Source: Pedobacter borealis DSM 19626 (GTDB taxonomy: Bacteria > Bacteroidota > Bacteroidia > Sphingobacteriales > Sphingobacteriaceae). Taken from it: a stretch of 44,371 nt of DNA. The notes beneath the pieces were generated by a model, which did no database searches, was not told where the DNA came from, and saw only the letters and a list, made by a program, of their open reading frames with translations. The position numbers were made by a program, and so were the translations under genes. Shown here piece after piece: positions 6,942 to 14,729 of the stretch. The first letter of the stretch is position 1; every line of letters starts with the position of its first letter. The stretch lies in assembly GCF_000708285.2 (NCBI RefSeq), contig NZ_JAUG01000030.1:1-44371 (forward strand). The letters run 5' to 3'.

Positions 6942-8909
6942 TTATTTATTTAACGAATTTATCCATCCTGCAATTTTTAAAGCTTCTGCTTTAGTTACTT
7001 GCGGCATTGGAGGCATTTCTGTGGAGTAACCCGGCCAATTTTGTGGTTGTGGGTTGTGGATCAACTGAAATATTTTCTCTGCTGAATACTTACGTTTTGC
7101 AATTTCTACGAATGGCGGGCCAATCTGTCTTTTGGTTTGATTGTGGCAGGCCAGACAAGTATTTTTTGTTAATAAACCCTCAACTTCTTTAAAGGTAGGT
7201 GCTTTAGCCGTAGTTGTAGGCTTCGCCGGAGTAGCCGCTCCTTTTGCTTCAGGTGCTTTTCCAGTTGTTGCCTTTGGTGCAGCTGTTTTCTTAGCGGGGA
7301 CATTTACTGGTGCCGCCGAGTTTTTGGTACTTACTTCACTGGCAGAAAGTTTATTTCCATCAGGAATCTGGTTCAAGGTGTAATAAGCTACCGGATGAAC
7401 TAAAGAATAAAAACCATCTTGAGATCTTAAACCATCTAATGTTAAGGTATGAATATAATATTGACGAAGGTTTTGTACAATAATTCTGGCTTTTAAACCA
7501 TCTGCCGAAACTTTAACGCCAGAGATTTTTAATTTCTCTGTGTTTACAGGAGGTGAACCATACACAGGGTGATATTTGTAAATAAAGCTTTCTGCATCAT
7601 ATGAAGCTAAATCTTCAGCCGATTTACGATCAACAGGCATGGTAAACTCCACTTCAAAACCATCAGACATTGCCCTAACGGCTTTCATTTCGAAAGGGGT
7701 TTTATTATTGTATACCAGTCTTTCTAAACCCTCGTTGGCATCACCTGCCGATCCCCAACCGCGGTTGGTTTCACCAACAAATAGCGAACCATCAGTACCC
7801 CACTCTAATCGCAATACGCCTGAACGGAAACCTTTACGGAAAAGGAAGGCAGCGCCTTGTTCCTCACCTTTCACCGTCTCCATAAAAATCCTCGAAATGA
7901 TACTCATTCCCTGATCGCCAACTAAAATCTGACCAGCAAACGGGCCGAATGTGTTTGCAGGAATTTTAACGGGTTCTGCAGAAGAGATACCCAAAATACC
8001 ATAAGGCAACCAAACCGATGGCAAACGTAATTCAGGGAATACTTTCTTCATTTCGAATAAGGTTTTGAATGTTTCGTTTACCCTATTCTCTGGTTTAATG
8101 TATCTTCCTTGTTCGTTTTTGGTTCTACGCTCGTCTATTTGCGAGTAAAAGAAATCTGACTGCAGTTTAACCGGAGAGTTTGGTAAATTGGTCCATCTTA
8201 AACTGGCTGGATGCCCCATAAAATCACCTTTATTTACTTTCCATAAACCACCTGAACCTACCCAGTCACCCTGGTTTTCGGTATAATAAAACTGACCATC
8301 AATACTGCCAATCCCTGCCGGCGAACGGAAACCCGCAGCATAAGGACTCATTTTACCATCTTCAGTAATGTTCATGGCCCAACCACGCATTGGTACACGG
8401 CTTTCGGCCCGCCACCATTCTTCATCGCCAAAGGCCACGTTTGCGGTAACCATAAAAGTACCATCTGGCATTAACTTCGGTCCGAAACTATATTCGTGGT
8501 AATGACCACTTAACGGCCACGCATAAATGGTTTCGTACACATCGGCTTTGCCATCCTGGTCTTTATCAACCAGTTTGGTCAGCTCGCCACGTTGTGCCAC
8601 ATATAATGCACCATTTTTATAGGCGATGCCCAAGATTTCGTGCAAACCATAAGCAAATCTGCGCCAGTAAGGCTTGGCACTTGTAGGGTTTTCTACAATG
8701 TACACTTCTCCTCTACGGGTAGAAATGCCTAAGTCGCCATTTGGCAAAGTAATCAGACCACCAACTTCTAAAATGGGGCCCTCGGGTACGCGTACTTTAT
8801 TTATCTTGAAAAAATCTTCTTCTTTCGGTGTTTCTTGTGCAAAAACTGTAGTAAAGCTAAAACTTAATGCCAGTATTGCTAATTTTTTAAATGTATTTCT
8901 CATTGTCAT
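6942..8909 (-). CDS. Secreted beta-propeller protein with C-terminal cytochrome c domain
   Basis: The 655-residue protein has a signal peptide (to about FAQ, residue 25). A beta-propeller-like region of the sugar/sorbosone dehydrogenase or NHL type follows (about 35-400, for example LPNGDLGISTRRGEVYIVEN and DGKADVYETIYAWPLSGHYHEY). A linker rich in Ala, Pro, Thr and Lys covers about 530-575. The C-terminal domain carries a haem-binding CLACH motif (585-589) and a possible axial Met in EMPPM (632 or 635). It may pass electrons from a periplasmic sugar oxidation. It starts 6 bases past the stop of the DUF1080 gene, so the two are co-expressed. The substrate is unknown and the dehydrogenase role is inferred. 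Confidence 0.75.
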   Translation of the reverse strand: MTMRNTFKKLAILALSFSFTTVFAQETPKEEDFFKINKVRVPEGPILEVGGLITLPNGDLGISTRRGEVYIVENPTSAKPYWRRFAYGLHEILGIAYKNGALYVAQRGELTKLVDKDQDGKADVYETIYAWPLSGHYHEYSFGPKLMPDGTFMVTANVAFGDEEWWRAESRVPMRGWAMNITEDGKMSPYAAGFRSPAGIGSIDGQFYYTENQGDWVGSGGLWKVNKGDFMGHPASLRWTNLPNSPVKLQSDFFYSQIDERRTKNEQGRYIKPENRVNETFKTLFEMKKVFPELRLPSVWLPYGILGISSAEPVKIPANTFGPFAGQILVGDQGMSIISRIFMETVKGEEQGAAFLFRKGFRSGVLRLEWGTDGSLFVGETNRGWGSAGDANEGLERLVYNNKTPFEMKAVRAMSDGFEVEFTMPVDRKSAEDLASYDAESFIYKYHPVYGSPPVNTEKLKISGVKVSADGLKARIIVQNLRQYYIHTLTLDGLRSQDGFYSLVHPVAYYTLNQIPDGNKLSASEVSTKNSAAPVNVPAKKTAAPKATTGKAPEAKGAATPAKPTTTAKAPTFKEVEGLLTKNTCLACHNQTKRQIGPPFVEIAKRKYSAEKIFQLIHNPQPQNWPGYSTEMPPMPQVTKAEALKIAGWINSLNK

Positions 8910-8914
8910 TCCAA

Positions 8915-10318
8915 TTAAAACAAAATGGTATAATTTAACTTAGTTCCAATAGCTACGATAATTTCTTTCTTGCCATCAACCGCTCTGATTACTGGTTTAG
9001 CAGAACCTTCAGCAAGTTGTATATAGTAAGATTTATCATCAATCAGGTATAAACCTTTGGCTACTTCCTCTATATCAGAAGCGGTGGCCAATAGGAAATA
9101 TAGCCCTTTTGATGGCTTATCAACAGCAATCTCTCTGGTTAAACCTTGTCCATTTTCCATCACCTTAACGGCATCGGTAACATTTGTTCCATTAATGATG
9201 TACTTAAACTCCGGACGGTCTTGTTTATCCATTATATAACCTTTGGTTCTGAAACCAGTACCAGCAGTATCAGCAATCCATTTATCCTGATCGTTCGCTA
9301 ATTTTGCAATGGCTAAAATTGGCTTTTTAGTAAAACGGGTAACACTGCCCAAAGCACGCGAGGTACCATTTCCACGGCCATCCCACATTGGTGTAGCATC
9401 GATAAAATCGCCATGCCATCCTTGTAATAATGTACCATTATCTAAATCGTAGCTATAAGCAACTTTTTCTGGTCCGCCTACAGAGATAGCATGTACCGAA
9501 CGTACTCTTGGCGCAACATCAACAAAACTTCTGATCATGTTGTTGCTTGCTGCTTCAATGTAGATTGGATCTGCCCCACCGTTTTGGTTTGGTTTTGGGA
9601 TTTCTGATAGTTCGTTAATCTGGATATTTCTGAACGCTACCGAACCGTGATCGCCCTGTAAACGTAAGGGGCCTTTTGCTTTTTCAGCTCCTGCAGCTCC
9701 TCTGGTTGCACCAAATAGCTCCACATTTTCGTGAATCAACACACCGTTTAGTTCTGCACTGATGATTTTAGCATTTTGCGTTTTCTTTCCTGATGCATCA
9801 AATTTTGGTGCCTGGAAGATAATTTTAATGTGCTGCCATAAACCTGGCGCTTTACTTGCATTTTGACGGGGAGCAACACCTCCAAACCCTTTTTCGGCTT
9901 CAGGTTTGCTATCATCCCAACGTTGGTAAATACCACCATTGTTTGATGAACTTGGATTTTTCAGCCCCCATGCATCATCTATCTGAATTTCGTAATTACC
10001 CTGAAGATAAATACCAGAATTTGTCCCTTTTGCAGTTAAATAATCTAATTCTATTGCTACATCACCGTATTCGTTTACGGTATATAAATCAGAACCCGCT
10101 TTTTTTGCTGTAGATTGATTAATCAATATCCCTTCACCTTTGGTTGTTTTTAAAACATTTTCGACGTTTAGGTCGGCCACCACATTTTGGGCGAGCGACC
10201 ATGAGTTTGAAGGGTTTTTAAAGGCTGAAAGATCTTTGAGATCAATACGCTGGCCAAATGCCAACAGGGTTCCGCAAAGCCAGAAAATGGCTGTAAAACC
10301 CGTCTTTGAGATGTTCAT
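8915..10318 (-). CDS. DUF1080 (3-keto-disaccharide hydrolase-like) protein
   Basis: The 467-residue secreted protein (signal peptide about 1-22) has a DUF1080 / concanavalin-like domain at about 40-240, with NSGIYLQGNYEIQIDDAWG, NNGGIYQRWDD and GPLRLQGDHGSVAFRNIQI. Proteins of this Pfam family have been linked to cleavage of 3-keto-glycosides. The C-terminal half (about 250-467) is not recognised. The tight pairing with the cytochrome c-tailed protein downstream suggests an oxidise-then-cleave route for glycosides. That pathway is inference. A hairpin separates it from the GH92 gene upstream. Confidence 0.78.
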   Translation of the reverse strand: MNISKTGFTAIFWLCGTLLAFGQRIDLKDLSAFKNPSNSWSLAQNVVADLNVENVLKTTKGEGILINQSTAKKAGSDLYTVNEYGDVAIELDYLTAKGTNSGIYLQGNYEIQIDDAWGLKNPSSSNNGGIYQRWDDSKPEAEKGFGGVAPRQNASKAPGLWQHIKIIFQAPKFDASGKKTQNAKIISAELNGVLIHENVELFGATRGAAGAEKAKGPLRLQGDHGSVAFRNIQINELSEIPKPNQNGGADPIYIEAASNNMIRSFVDVAPRVRSVHAISVGGPEKVAYSYDLDNGTLLQGWHGDFIDATPMWDGRGNGTSRALGSVTRFTKKPILAIAKLANDQDKWIADTAGTGFRTKGYIMDKQDRPEFKYIINGTNVTDAVKVMENGQGLTREIAVDKPSKGLYFLLATASDIEEVAKGLYLIDDKSYYIQLAEGSAKPVIRAVDGKKEIIVAIGTKLNYTILF

Positions 10319-10366
10319 ATATTTAGTTTATTAGTTTTAACCCTAAAGCTAAAAATTTCGTTTAAA

Positions 10367-10398
10367 ATCCATCGGATAAATTGCGTTACCCGATGGAT
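10367..10398 (-). terminator. Hairpin between GH92 and DUF1080 genes
   Basis: ATCCATCGG (10367-10375) pairs with CCGATGGAT (10390-10398) around a 14-base loop. On the minus strand it is followed by a short U run (UUUUAAAC). It may terminate or attenuate transcription between the two genes. Confidence 0.55.
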
Positions 10399-10409
10399 AA
10401 TTATTTTCT

Positions 10410-12698
10410 CTATTTTTCTGTTGATAATGAATAAGGGAAATCAGCTGGATTTGAACCTCTGGTTTTATTCGGCGTTGCTGTCATATTGAAATTTAACACC
10501 GCACCCTTTTGCAAACCACTGTGGCTGATCCAGTTTTTAGAATATGGTTTACCGTTTATCTGTAACGACTGAACATAACGGTTGTTATCGCTATTGGCTG
10601 CCGCATTAATCACCACGGTTTTACCACTTTCTAAAGTAATGGTTACCTTTTTAAACAAAGGAGCACCTAAAACATACTGATCAACCGCTGGTGTTACCGG
10701 ATAGAAGCCCATTGCCGAAAAAACGTACCAGGCAGAAGTTTGTCCGTTATCTTCGTCACCGCAATATCCATCAGGAGTAGGTTTATACATTCTGTTCATG
10801 GTTTCTCTTACCCAATATTGTGTTTTATAAGGCGCACCACCGTAGTTATACAGGTAAATCATGTGCTGGATCGGTTGGTTACCATGTGCGTATTGACCCA
10901 TGTTTGCAATCTGCATTTCGCGGATTTCGTGAATTACACCACCGTAGGCACTCTCATCAAATACCGGAGGCATAGAGAACACAGAATCTAATTTGGTTAC
11001 AAATTGACTATGGCCACCCATTAATTTGGCTAAGCCATCAACATCCTGAAAAACAGACCAGGTATAGTGCCAGCTGTTGCCTTCGGTAAATGCACCACCC
11101 CATTTAAATGGGCTGAATGGGCTTTGGAAAGTTCCATCCTGATTTTTGCCACGCATTAAACCCGAAGCCGGATCGAAAAGATTCTTGTAGTTCATTGCTC
11201 TTTTCTTATAAATATCGATCTCCGAAGCCGGTTTGCCTAAAGCTCTTCCCAATTGATAAATGGTAAAGTCATCGTAAGCATACTCTAATGTTTTAGCGGC
11301 ATTTTCATTCTTTTTCACATCGAAAGGCACATAACCCAGTTCATTGTAATATTTAACACCATCGCGGCCAACGGCTTCCATAGGCCCCTCGTTGTTTGCG
11401 CCATGTTTTAAGGCCTGCCATAACGTTTCAATATCGTAACCACGCATACCTTTAATATAAGCATCGGAAACTACCGAAGCAGAGTTGTTACCCACCATAA
11501 TGTTTGCATAACCCGGACTGCTCCACTCTGGCAACCAGCCGCCTTCTTTGTAATCGTTAATTAAGCCTTGTTGCATTTCCTTGTTGATTGAAGGATAAAC
11601 CAGGTTTAAGAAAGGATATAATGCCCTAAAAGTGTCCCAGAAACCTGTTCCAGCGAACATGTACCCTGGTAAAACCTGTCCGTTGTAAGGACTCCAGTGT
11701 ACAATCTGGTTTTGCGCATCAATCTCATATAATTTATTGGGGAAGAACAAAGTACGGTACATCGCTGAGTAGAAAGTACGGGTTTGATCAATTGTACCCC
11801 CTTCAACCGAAATTTTACTTAAGGTTTTGTTCCAGGTTGCTCTACCTTTTGCTTTCGTAGCATCGAAACCATCGTTAGCCAATTCTCTTTTTAGGTTCAA
11901 ATCGGCCTGCTCAAAACTGATAAATGAAGAAGCCACTTTTGCAATTACCTGCTCGCCTTTTTGTGTGGCAAAACCAATAACGGCACCGGCATGATCTACA
12001 GTTAATTCTAAATCTTTATCGTTAAGTTTTTTATCATCCCAGGTTTTAGCCAACTTGAAATCTTTATTGAAATAGATTACAAAGTAATTTTTGAAATTTT
12101 TAGGCAGTGGGCCACGGGCATATTTAGTGGTATAACCGATAATTTTTCTTTCTGCCGGTATAATTTTAATGTAAGAACCTTTATCCTGTGCATCTACTAC
12201 CACATAAGCGCTATCCGTTTTAGGGAAGGTAAACCTGAACTGGGCAGCGCGTTCTGTTGGGGTAATTTCGGTGGTTACATCAGCATCTGCTAAATAAACA
12301 CTGTAATAGTATGGCTTAGAAACCTCTGCTTTATGGCTGAACCAGCTTGCACGGTCGTCATCTGTGAATTTTAATTTGCCAGTAACGGGCATAATAGAAA
12401 AAGCGCCGTAATCGTTCATCCAGGGCGAAGGCTGATGTGTTTGTTTAAAGCCACGGATTTTGTCGGCATCGTAAACATAAGCCCATCCATCGCCGTTTTT
12501 ACCGGTTTGTGGCGACCACATATTCATTCCCCATGGCAAACCAATTGCCGGATAGGTGTTTCCGTTAGATAATGATGGCTTGGATACAGTTCCCATCAAT
12601 GGGTTTATCCAATCTACCGGATCTGTAATTTTGCCTATTGTTTGCGCGAAGCTGGTTGATGCCGCAACACTCAATAAAGCGATAAATAATCTTTTCAT
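10410..12698 (-). CDS. GH92 alpha-mannosidase (second of two paralogues)
   Basis: The 762-residue secreted protein (signal peptide 1-19) has the GH92 hallmarks NTYPAIGLPWGMNMWSPQTG (about 47-66), GTGFWDTFRALYPF, HGNQPIQHM and GDEDNGQTSAWYV. Asp648 and Asp650 match the acidic pair that acts as general base in this calcium-dependent, inverting exo-alpha-mannosidase family. Members remove alpha-linked mannose from N-glycans or fungal mannans; linkage specificity cannot be read from sequence. The gene follows the secretory peptidase gene by 35 bases. Confidence 0.95.
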   Translation of the reverse strand: MKRLFIALLSVAASTSFAQTIGKITDPVDWINPLMGTVSKPSLSNGNTYPAIGLPWGMNMWSPQTGKNGDGWAYVYDADKIRGFKQTHQPSPWMNDYGAFSIMPVTGKLKFTDDDRASWFSHKAEVSKPYYYSVYLADADVTTEITPTERAAQFRFTFPKTDSAYVVVDAQDKGSYIKIIPAERKIIGYTTKYARGPLPKNFKNYFVIYFNKDFKLAKTWDDKKLNDKDLELTVDHAGAVIGFATQKGEQVIAKVASSFISFEQADLNLKRELANDGFDATKAKGRATWNKTLSKISVEGGTIDQTRTFYSAMYRTLFFPNKLYEIDAQNQIVHWSPYNGQVLPGYMFAGTGFWDTFRALYPFLNLVYPSINKEMQQGLINDYKEGGWLPEWSSPGYANIMVGNNSASVVSDAYIKGMRGYDIETLWQALKHGANNEGPMEAVGRDGVKYYNELGYVPFDVKKNENAAKTLEYAYDDFTIYQLGRALGKPASEIDIYKKRAMNYKNLFDPASGLMRGKNQDGTFQSPFSPFKWGGAFTEGNSWHYTWSVFQDVDGLAKLMGGHSQFVTKLDSVFSMPPVFDESAYGGVIHEIREMQIANMGQYAHGNQPIQHMIYLYNYGGAPYKTQYWVRETMNRMYKPTPDGYCGDEDNGQTSAWYVFSAMGFYPVTPAVDQYVLGAPLFKKVTITLESGKTVVINAAANSDNNRYVQSLQINGKPYSKNWISHSGLQKGAVLNFNMTATPNKTRGSNPADFPYSLSTEK

Positions 12699-12733
12699 TT
12701 GTTGTGTTTGTGTTTTATATGCTGGTATTTATT

Positions 12734-13405
12734 TTAAACTTCAGAATTTTTAACGTAATCTGCCCAAAGCGCATCTAAATCTTTACCCGTTAATTTTGTC
12801 CAGATATCTTTGGTATAAGTGTGATCTCTTAAAGAAGCATCAACCGTTTTGATTATACCCGGTTTTACACTTTTCTCCATCCAGGCAAAAAAACCTGCAG
12901 TAATGCGGTAGCTATTTTTATAACTATGTTCCGGCTTTAAAGCAGGTAGCGACCATTTGGCACCTTCATTATCTACGCCAAATTTATAGCGCGCATAATC
13001 GGCAATACCTTCTGTTAACCAACCAGGGCCAACACTCCGGCCATAATCCTGTACAATGTGCATCACCTCGTGGGTTACTACATCAATATCTTCAGGATGT
13101 TTCACCATCCAGATCGAACTGAAAGTTACTTTACCATCAGCAGTTGCCGCCACGCCTTTGTAAGCTGTATCTACAAAAAATTTCACTTCTTTTATGGTAG
13201 CTGGATTATACGCTTTGGCCAGTTTTGGGTAAACTTCTAAAAAAGTTTTGATTAACCGTTTCTTCAATTGAGGGTCTAATTCCTTAAAATTGCTCTCGAA
13301 CGATAATGTATAACCACTTTTCTTTGTGATTTCCTGTGCTTTTAAATGAGCTGAAAAAGCCGAAACAAACATTAGGAAGATTGAAAAAGTAAATATTTTT
13401 TTCAT
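12734..13405 (-). CDS. Basic secretory protein-type metallopeptidase
   Basis: The 223-residue protein has a signal peptide (about 1-23) and the zinc motif HEVMH (112-116), with a second acidic site in WLTEGIADYARY (Glu132, Asp136). This arrangement is that of the basic secretory protein family of plants and bacteria. A secreted peptidase ahead of a GH92 mannosidase suggests attack on mannosylated glycoproteins. It is the first gene of the lower block of the glycan locus. Two operator-like palindromes lie 72-85 and 166-179 bases upstream. Confidence 0.85.
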   Translation of the reverse strand: MKKIFTFSIFLMFVSAFSAHLKAQEITKKSGYTLSFESNFKELDPQLKKRLIKTFLEVYPKLAKAYNPATIKEVKFFVDTAYKGVAATADGKVTFSSIWMVKHPEDIDVVTHEVMHIVQDYGRSVGPGWLTEGIADYARYKFGVDNEGAKWSLPALKPEHSYKNSYRITAGFFAWMEKSVKPGIIKTVDASLRDHTYTKDIWTKLTGKDLDALWADYVKNSEV

Positions 13406-13476
13406 CTGATTATATTTTTATTGTGATGGATTTTATTTTGGTTAGCGTGTTTAGTTCTGCAAATTAAATATAATAT

Positions 13477-13490
13477 GTAAAACGATTTAG
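13477..13490. promoter_or_regulatory. LacI-type operator candidate (imperfect)
   Basis: GTAAAACGATTTAG matches the 14-base palindrome GTAAAACGTTTTAC at 12 positions. It lies 72 bases before the start of the metallopeptidase gene, in the 379-base interval 13406-13784. Confidence 0.5.
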
Positions 13491-13570
13491 TAAATGATCA
13501 AAAATTTTACTTAAGTGACGATTACACTACGTATTTGATCTTTAATAACTAAAAGGCATTTAAAAACAAA

Positions 13571-13584
13571 CTAAAACGTTTTAT
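13571..13584. promoter_or_regulatory. LacI-type operator candidate (core perfect)
   Basis: CTAAAACGTTTTAT contains the perfect 12 bp palindrome TAAAACGTTTTA, shared with 19580-19593 and 19686-19705. Its spacing to 13477-13490 is 94 bases centre to centre, which would allow looping. The rest of 13406-13784 is AT-rich and shows no gene. Confidence 0.7.
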
Positions 13585-13737
13585 TAAACAATAATAAGTA
13601 TATTCTGGGAGATGAAAAATTAATTTCTTCTTTTTTCGCAAACTATGCGCGAAAGCGAACAGTTGAAACACATTATAATCTTTCTGATTATTCTTTTAAA
13701 ATCAACCATCTTGGGGATCAGAAAACAAGATAAAGAA

Positions 13738-13774
13738 ACTGCAGGATTGATCTGTTAAAACAGGTTCCTGCAGT
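13738..13774 (-). terminator. Hairpin after the ROK gene
   Basis: ACTGCAGGA (13738-13746) pairs perfectly with TCCTGCAGT (13766-13774), and an inner CTGTT/AACAG stem extends it. On the minus strand a U-rich tail (UUUCUUUAUCUU) follows. It would separate the upper block of the glycan locus from the lower block. Confidence 0.65.
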
Positions 13775-13784
13775 CATAGTAAAA

Positions 13785-14660
13785 CTAGGTTAAGCTTAAA
13801 TCGCAGCAACTTGCAGCACCAATCAACGCTGCATGTTCTTTAAGTTCGGATATTTTTATTTCCGTGTCGATGTTGTTACCTTTTAAGGTTGCGATCAACT
13901 CGGGTGCAAAAGCATTAAAAGATTGCGCAATATTACCACCAACAATTACAGTATTTATTTTATGTTTCTTAATAATAGGGATCAAGAAATGCGCGAGGTT
14001 ATAACCAAATTCCATAAATACCCGGGTGGCAAAATGATCGGTTTCTACCATTTCCACCAATTCTTTCACGCCATCTACCGTTTTGCCGCTAAGCTGGTTA
14101 AAACGTTTTACGAACCAGCGCGTAGATAAGTAATCTTCAGCAATTCCGTCTAAAAATTCGGAGTTCCAAAGGTCAGCATCAAAAGCTTTATAATTGAGAC
14201 AAAGCGATGAGCCGAGGCCCGTACCGAGCGTTAAGCCCAGCACACTGGCATTTCCTTTGGCAGCGCCAGCAAAAACCTCACCTTGTAAAAAACCTGCTGC
14301 ATCGTTTATAAAATGAATATTCTCTGCAGGGATATCCAACCTTTTAGACAATTCTTCTTTTACATTGATCTGGTAAAGTGATTTAAACTTATCCTGGTCT
14401 TTAATTAATGAAATGCCTTCACTATAATTAAAAGGGCCTGGCATGGCAATTCCAACATTCCGGGCACCGTTTTTAATATTTTTAAAAGCCTTGTTGATGA
14501 TAGCGCACCATGCCGATAAAATCACTTCTTTACTCTCCTGCGAATTCACAGGGCTACGTTTGATAGAATCCTTCACCAAAGTTCTTGTTTCCAAATCCAC
14601 CAATGCGGCCGTAATATGCGAGCCGCCAATATCTACACCTAATGCAACAGGCTTTTCCAT
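13785..14660 (-). CDS. ROK-family sugar kinase-like protein lacking the zinc loop
   Basis: The 291-residue cytosolic protein has the ROK/ASKHA features VDIGGSH (9-15), the putative catalytic Asp120 in FINDAAGF, the LTLGTGLGSSL phosphate loop (143-153) and a late VIVGGNIAQ. The usual ROK CxCGxxGCxE zinc-binding loop is absent. The chain goes from LWNSEFLD straight to GIAEDYLSTRWF. The likely role is phosphorylation of a hexose released by the neighbouring mannosidases. It could instead be a non-catalytic sensor. It is in line with the GH92 gene upstream (69-base gap). Confidence 0.85.
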   Translation of the reverse strand: MEKPVALGVDIGGSHITAALVDLETRTLVKDSIKRSPVNSQESKEVILSAWCAIINKAFKNIKNGARNVGIAMPGPFNYSEGISLIKDQDKFKSLYQINVKEELSKRLDIPAENIHFINDAAGFLQGEVFAGAAKGNASVLGLTLGTGLGSSLCLNYKAFDADLWNSEFLDGIAEDYLSTRWFVKRFNQLSGKTVDGVKELVEMVETDHFATRVFMEFGYNLAHFLIPIIKKHKINTVIVGGNIAQSFNAFAPELIATLKGNNIDTEIKISELKEHAALIGAASCCDLSLT

Positions 14661-14729
14661 TCTATATATATATATTTTATCTATTCTTTATTATTCTGAA
14701 TTAATTCGCCAAAAGTAGCAATTCAATAT

